The notes beneath the pieces are model-generated. The model was not told the origin of the DNA. It saw only the letters and a list, made by a program, of their open reading frames with translations, and searched no databases. The position numbers and the translations under genes are program-made. Positions 61,701 through 64,000 of a stretch of DNA of 64,000 nucleotides are shown in pieces. The DNA is taken from contig CAOLHI010001432.1 of the NCBI GenBank assembly GCA_948474755.1, forward strand, positions 310,001 to 374,000. Direction: 5' to 3'. The DNA comes from Ctenosaura bakeri (lineage: Eukaryota; Chordata; Lepidosauria; Squamata; Iguanidae). Each line of letters opens with the position of its first letter. Within the stretch, counting starts at the first letter, position 1.

Positions 61701-63861
61701 GCAGCACTGCTCTGAGCAGCATCAGGCAACCAAGACTTCTGTTATGTTCAAAGGTACACGAAGGCGGCCAGAAGATCAGCCTTTGTGCCGAGTGACTGGG
61801 AAGAGTGTGTGAACTACATCACCCCTGATGTCAGGGGTAGGGAAAGTATGGCCTAAGGCTACTTGGGGTCTGCAAGGCTGTTTATGTGGCACTTGCATCC
61901 TCCAGTCTTCCCAGACTGGCTTTTTTTTCCTGCCCCCTGCAAAAAGATGAATTTCATTACCTAGAGAGGCAATTCTCTTTTTTAAATAAAATTGGGGGGT
62001 CACTTGCACTATTTAATTTTATAAAAAAAAGGTTTTTCAAAATCAGAAATGGATTTCCAGCAACTTCTCCTCCTCCCCCCTCTCTCTCTCTGGCAACTTG
62101 TGAAACCCTCAGAAGGTTCCAGGGGTTAAAAATGTCCTTCAAAGTCTCTGCAGTTGCCCACCCCTGCTTTATATTGTTATTCTCTGAATGACCTTCAAAT
62201 CAAAAGGGCCCCATTTTCTGAGTTTGGTTTCTGTAAGATAGCTTATGGCACAAGGACTTCCCTTGAGTATTCTGATGGTGAGCAGAAATGTTTGAGGGTA
62301 TTAATTCTCTGGAACTCCCTCTCCTCCTCTTAGGTTCAGCCTCTATATAACTGTAAATAAACTTTTATACCACATTATCAATTCCTGTTGACTTCCTTCT
62401 TAGGAAAAGGTCTGGCTAAAGTCTAGACCAGTCCCCTTGAAATTTCTTGCTGCTCAGAGGCAAGGGTTCTCGGAGCAATACTCTCATAATTTTAGCCTCT
62501 CCAGTGGTCTGTATGCGACCATGAAAACAGTCCTGTAAGGGTTTGTGTGGCCTGCAGGCTGCACCTTGACTACATCTGCTGACTTTGGCCATTTCCGCAC
62601 TAGCCTGTTATAGCGTGATGATTCCACTTTCAACATCCTCTGGAATCCTGGGGTTTGCAGTTTCGGGCCTCCCGAAACTGCAAACCCCAGGATTCCAGAG
62701 GATGTTGAAAGTGGAATAATTGCACTATAACAGGTTAATGCAGAAATGACCTTCAAATAGCAGCAGCCCATCCACCTCACTTTGTCTTACAGAAATGCCA
62801 TCCACTGAGGAGGAGCCCTGCCATTTCCCTTTCCGCTACCAGCGCAGAATGCACCATACCTGCATCCCGGGTAGTTTGATTAATCCTCGACACTGGTAAG
62901 CTTTTTACCAGAATGAGTCCGGGGCCCTGTGGAGAGTGGAAACCTCAAAGCATGCCAAGAGCTCATGCTCAGGGAGAAGGGAGAGGGCACAAATCAGGAC
63001 TTACTGGACCTGAATGCTGAAGCAATTGGGGAAGGCAATGATTTGCAGCTCTCCATTTTGGCTGAGGTCCAGCTTCTATGTATTCCTTCCATGATGTGAG
63101 ATGCTTTCTTATCAGGTGTGCTACCACGGAGAACTATGACCGAGACCAAAAATGGAGGTACTGCAGGCCAGAGGAAAGGCCAGTAGGTAAGCCAACTGTG
63201 AAAGCTGACACAGCCAATTTGGTGACTGAAGGAAAATTACATTGGGGAGGAAGAACCCTTATTTGGGGAATGATGCCCTCGTTCCTGCCCGCACCCCCAT
63301 GTTGAGGCTGCAATGTGTTTATTCCCAAGGAAACAAGTCTCATACTGGTATGACACCAGCAGTGTGAGATTTTATGCCTGACTTCATGAGGTGTCCAGTC
63401 CTTATCGTGGTGCCTACATAGCACAAAGCTTGGACCTTCTTCCTGAGACTGGCTCAAACTGAGATCTAGGACTGTGCAAGCAGACAGTACAGCTCTGTGG
63501 GTGTGCTCATGCAGAGAGGTGAAGGCAGCAATGGGAGGTGGGTATTGAGGCTGGTGGCTTCTCAGCCATTCTGGTGACTGTTCCAGACACAGTTGGTGCT
63601 GTGACTGCCTTCTGTTGTGCTGTGGACAAACAGGGAACTGCTTGCTTGCACAAGAGAATATTGGATGCCGCCTTATACAAGTACACCAGTATACAAGTAT
63701 ACTGGTATAATGAACCAACATGATTCCATCCTGACTCTTGCCATCTTTTGCAGGAGGCTGTGATCCCAACCCATGTCAGAATGGTGGCATCTGTGAAGCT
63801 AGGCGAATTGGGTTCCACTGCATCTGTAGACCTGGTTTCCATGGGAGAATCTGTGAGAAAG
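55669..63861 (+). CDS. F12: Coagulation factor XII, N-terminal part (coding exons 1-5; continues past the window)
   Basis: Secreted serine-protease zymogen that starts contact activation of coagulation and the kallikrein-kinin pathway. Exons 55669-55737, 59487-59523, 62793-62895, 63116-63186 and 63754-63861 join in one frame (129 codons plus 1 nt). Order: hydrophobic signal peptide (1-23), a short linker starting IPHRPPKKGHE (human mature FXII also starts with IPP), fibronectin type II domain (C45, C59, C71, C86; CHFPFRY, WCATTENYDRDQKW) and EGF domain 1 (six Cys between 96 and 127). The rest (FN1, EGF2, kringle, protease) must lie right of the window. HGFAC has a similar FN2-EGF order, but the short linker and the head-to-head GRK6 neighbour favour F12. 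The FN2 and EGF cysteines are intact, so there is no sign of decay. Confidence 0.88.
56137..56346 (-). repeat. 5S-rRNA-headed SINE
   Basis: On the minus strand, about 56345 to 56250 follows 5S rRNA: gaagctaaggagggtcagcc, ctggttcatatttagatggg and agactgcc, ending gtgctgtaggcta. The tail then reads ...acttgaaggcacatac, like the tRNA-type SINEs. It lies in F12 intron 1, antisense to the gene. Confidence 0.8.
56679..56697 (+). repeat. Poly(A) tract
   Basis: About 18 A residues in F12 intron 1. No retroposed gene is recognisable next to it. Confidence 0.8.
56948..57168 (-). repeat. tRNA-derived SINE (22603 family)
   Basis: Minus-strand copy: tgtgctttcaagtcaactcc...gtttgccactgccttcctct...ctactacatcacacttgctc. 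Confidence 0.85.
57297..57530 (+). repeat. tRNA-derived SINE (22603 family), full length
   Basis: gggcagtgtggtgtagtggg (A box), gagaacagggttcaaattcc (B box), cttgggcaagtcacagtctc, cggaactgacttgaaggcac, (AAC)n tail. The best-preserved copy. Confidence 0.92.
57540..58255. other. F12 intron 1, no recognised feature
   Basis: No repeat or coding signal recognised. Confidence 0.45.
58261..58812. mobile_element. hAT-like non-autonomous element
   Basis: 552 bp. Left end CAGTGGTAGGCAAAGTATAG, right end cattacccacccctg; flanks CCTTAAAC (58253-58260) and CCTTCAAC (58813-58820) match at 7 of 8 bases, a hAT-type target duplication. Relatives at 20419 and 61832. Confidence 0.8.
58820..59480. other. F12 intron 1, no recognised feature
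   Basis: AT-rich. A TTG-rich run near 59451-59476 forms the unusual tract before the exon 2 acceptor. Confidence 0.45.
59487..59523 (+). CDS. F12: F12 coding exon 2 (37 nt)
   Basis: A pyrimidine- and T-rich tract ends in tagcag, followed by 37 nt encoding GIPHRPPKKGHE plus one base, then donor gtgagt. Its phases (0 in, 1 out) fit exons 1 and 3 exactly, and the content resembles the start of mature FXII. The tandem acceptor TAGCAG could add one Gln without a frameshift (start 59484). Confidence 0.75.
60011..60894. mobile_element. Tc1/mariner-like MITE, carrying a nested MITE
   Basis: cagttggccctccacacttg...aactttcacggatttgatta at the left, gaatgtggaggctgactg|TA at the right. The excess length comes from the nested element at 60400-60820. 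It lies in F12 intron 2. Confidence 0.8.
60400..60820. mobile_element. MITE nested in the mariner-like element
   Basis: 421 bp, ends GGCCCTTTCCG / CGGAAAGGGCC (11-bp perfect inverted repeat), flanked on both sides by AGA (60397-60399, 60821-60823), a 3-bp duplication as in PIF/Harbinger-type elements. Moderately GC-rich, no transposase. Confidence 0.75.
61058..61475. mobile_element. MITE related in ends and length to the 60400 element
   Basis: 418 bp, ends ggccttttctacatgacga / tcgtcatgtggaaagggcc (imperfect inverted repeat of about 19 bp). Flanked by TTA on the left and TAA on the right, so the duplication is unclear. Confidence 0.7.
61832..62166. mobile_element. hAT-like non-autonomous element
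   Basis: caggggtagggaaagtatgg at the left, gttgcccacccctg at the right. Same terminus type as 58261; no matching target duplication seen. Confidence 0.6.
62587..62751. mobile_element. Palindromic MITE (family M), nearly perfect
   Basis: 165 bp: ggccatttccgcactagcct...gcagtttcgggc pairs with cccgaaactgcaaacccc...taatgcagaaatgacc. Long arms with few mismatches. It ends 41 bp before F12 exon 3. Confidence 0.85.
62793..62895 (+). CDS. F12: F12 coding exon 3 (first half of FN2 domain)
   Basis: Acceptor tgtcttacag, donor gtaagc. Encodes EMPSTEEEPCHFPFRYQRRM and HHTCIPGSLINPRH, ending inside the Trp codon. C-x-F-P-F-x-Y is the fibronectin type II hallmark. Confidence 0.92.
63116..63186 (+). CDS. 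F12: F12 coding exon 4 (second half of FN2 domain)
   Basis: Acceptor cttatcag, donor gtaagc. Encodes WCATTENYDRDQKWRYCRPE and ERPV; WCATT-x-N-[YF]-D is diagnostic for the FN2 of FXII/HGFAC. Confidence 0.93.
63754..63861 (+). CDS. F12: F12 coding exon 5 (EGF-like domain 1)
   Basis: Acceptor tcttttgcag, donor gtacca. Encodes GCDPNPCQNGGICEARRIGF and HCICRPGFHGRICEK, a complete six-cysteine EGF domain. Confidence 0.92.
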
Positions 63862-63890
63862 GTACCAGATATTGCATCCTGGAGCTATTG

Positions 63891-64000
63891 GCCCTGGTGG
63901 CACAGTGGTTAAATGCCAGTACTGCAGCCACAAGGTTGTGAGTTCGATCTACCGGGCTCCAGGTTGACTCAGCCTTCCATCCTTCCACAGGTCGGTAAAG
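63891..64000 (+). repeat. tRNA-derived squamate SINE, cut by the window edge
   Basis: gccctggtggcacagtggtt (A box), gagttcgatct (B box), cttccacaggtcggtaaag. Same family as 14410; it lies 29 bp after F12 exon 5. Confidence 0.85.

Noticed and set aside
63134..63769. 211-codon minus-strand open frame
   Set aside because: It overlaps real F12 exon 4 on the other strand and shows no domain or motif.
62793..63861. Assignment of the FN2-EGF gene to HGFAC
   Set aside because: HGFAC has the same FN2-EGF order and similar motifs, but the very short linker and the GRK6 head-to-head neighbour fit F12. The protease domain would settle it and is outside the window.

Overview
The window is vertebrate genomic DNA, most likely from a squamate reptile (lizard or snake, possibly iguanian; inferred from repeats, not proven). 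Long introns with GT/AG boundaries, a CpG-island promoter, CR1 and BovB-type LINEs, several tRNA-derived SINE families, a 5S-rRNA-headed SINE and many palindromic DNA-transposon fragments all point that way. No prokaryotic features are present.

Three protein-coding genes can be supported. (1) Positions 1364-26958, minus strand: G protein-coupled receptor kinase 6 (GRK6). Fifteen coding exons keep a single open frame of 559 codons; the short last exon of about 17 codons must lie left of position 1. The start codon lies in a CpG island (about 26500-27700). (2) Positions about 48433-49560, plus strand: an intronless-type class A GPCR of the P2Y-like (delta) group, intact, with a candidate polyadenylation signal at 50404. 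(3) Positions 55669-63861 and beyond the right edge, plus strand: the first five coding exons of coagulation factor XII (F12): signal peptide, a 37-nt exon, a fibronectin type II domain split over two exons, and the first EGF domain. GRK6 and F12 lie head to head, as at human 5q35, which supports both assignments and separates them from the GRK4/HGFAC paralogous region. The GPCR lies between them and, as far as I know, has no counterpart there in mammals.

Layout: 1-1363 GRK6 last intron; 1364-26958 GRK6 exons and introns with repeats (a BovB relic at 12.5-13.5 kb, SINEs, MITEs); 26.5-27.7 kb promoter/CpG island; 27.8-28.2 kb a MITE nested in a MITE; 28.2-29.2 kb a SINE and a minus-strand CR1 3' end; 29.98-30.89 kb a solo LTR; 31.5-35.96 kb a near full-length but degenerate CR1 with a minisatellite inside; 35.97-37.98 kb a second CR1; 39.09-40.08 kb a second, related solo LTR; 44.45-45.33 kb a hAT-like element with a perfect 8-bp target duplication; 48.4-50.4 kb GPCR; 55.7 kb onward F12, whose introns are full of SINEs and nested DNA elements.

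Functionally, GRK6 phosphorylates activated GPCRs, F12 is the secreted zymogen that starts contact activation of coagulation and the kinin pathway, and the GPCR is an undefined seven-helix receptor. They are neighbours by ancestry, and I see no evidence that they form a functional unit.
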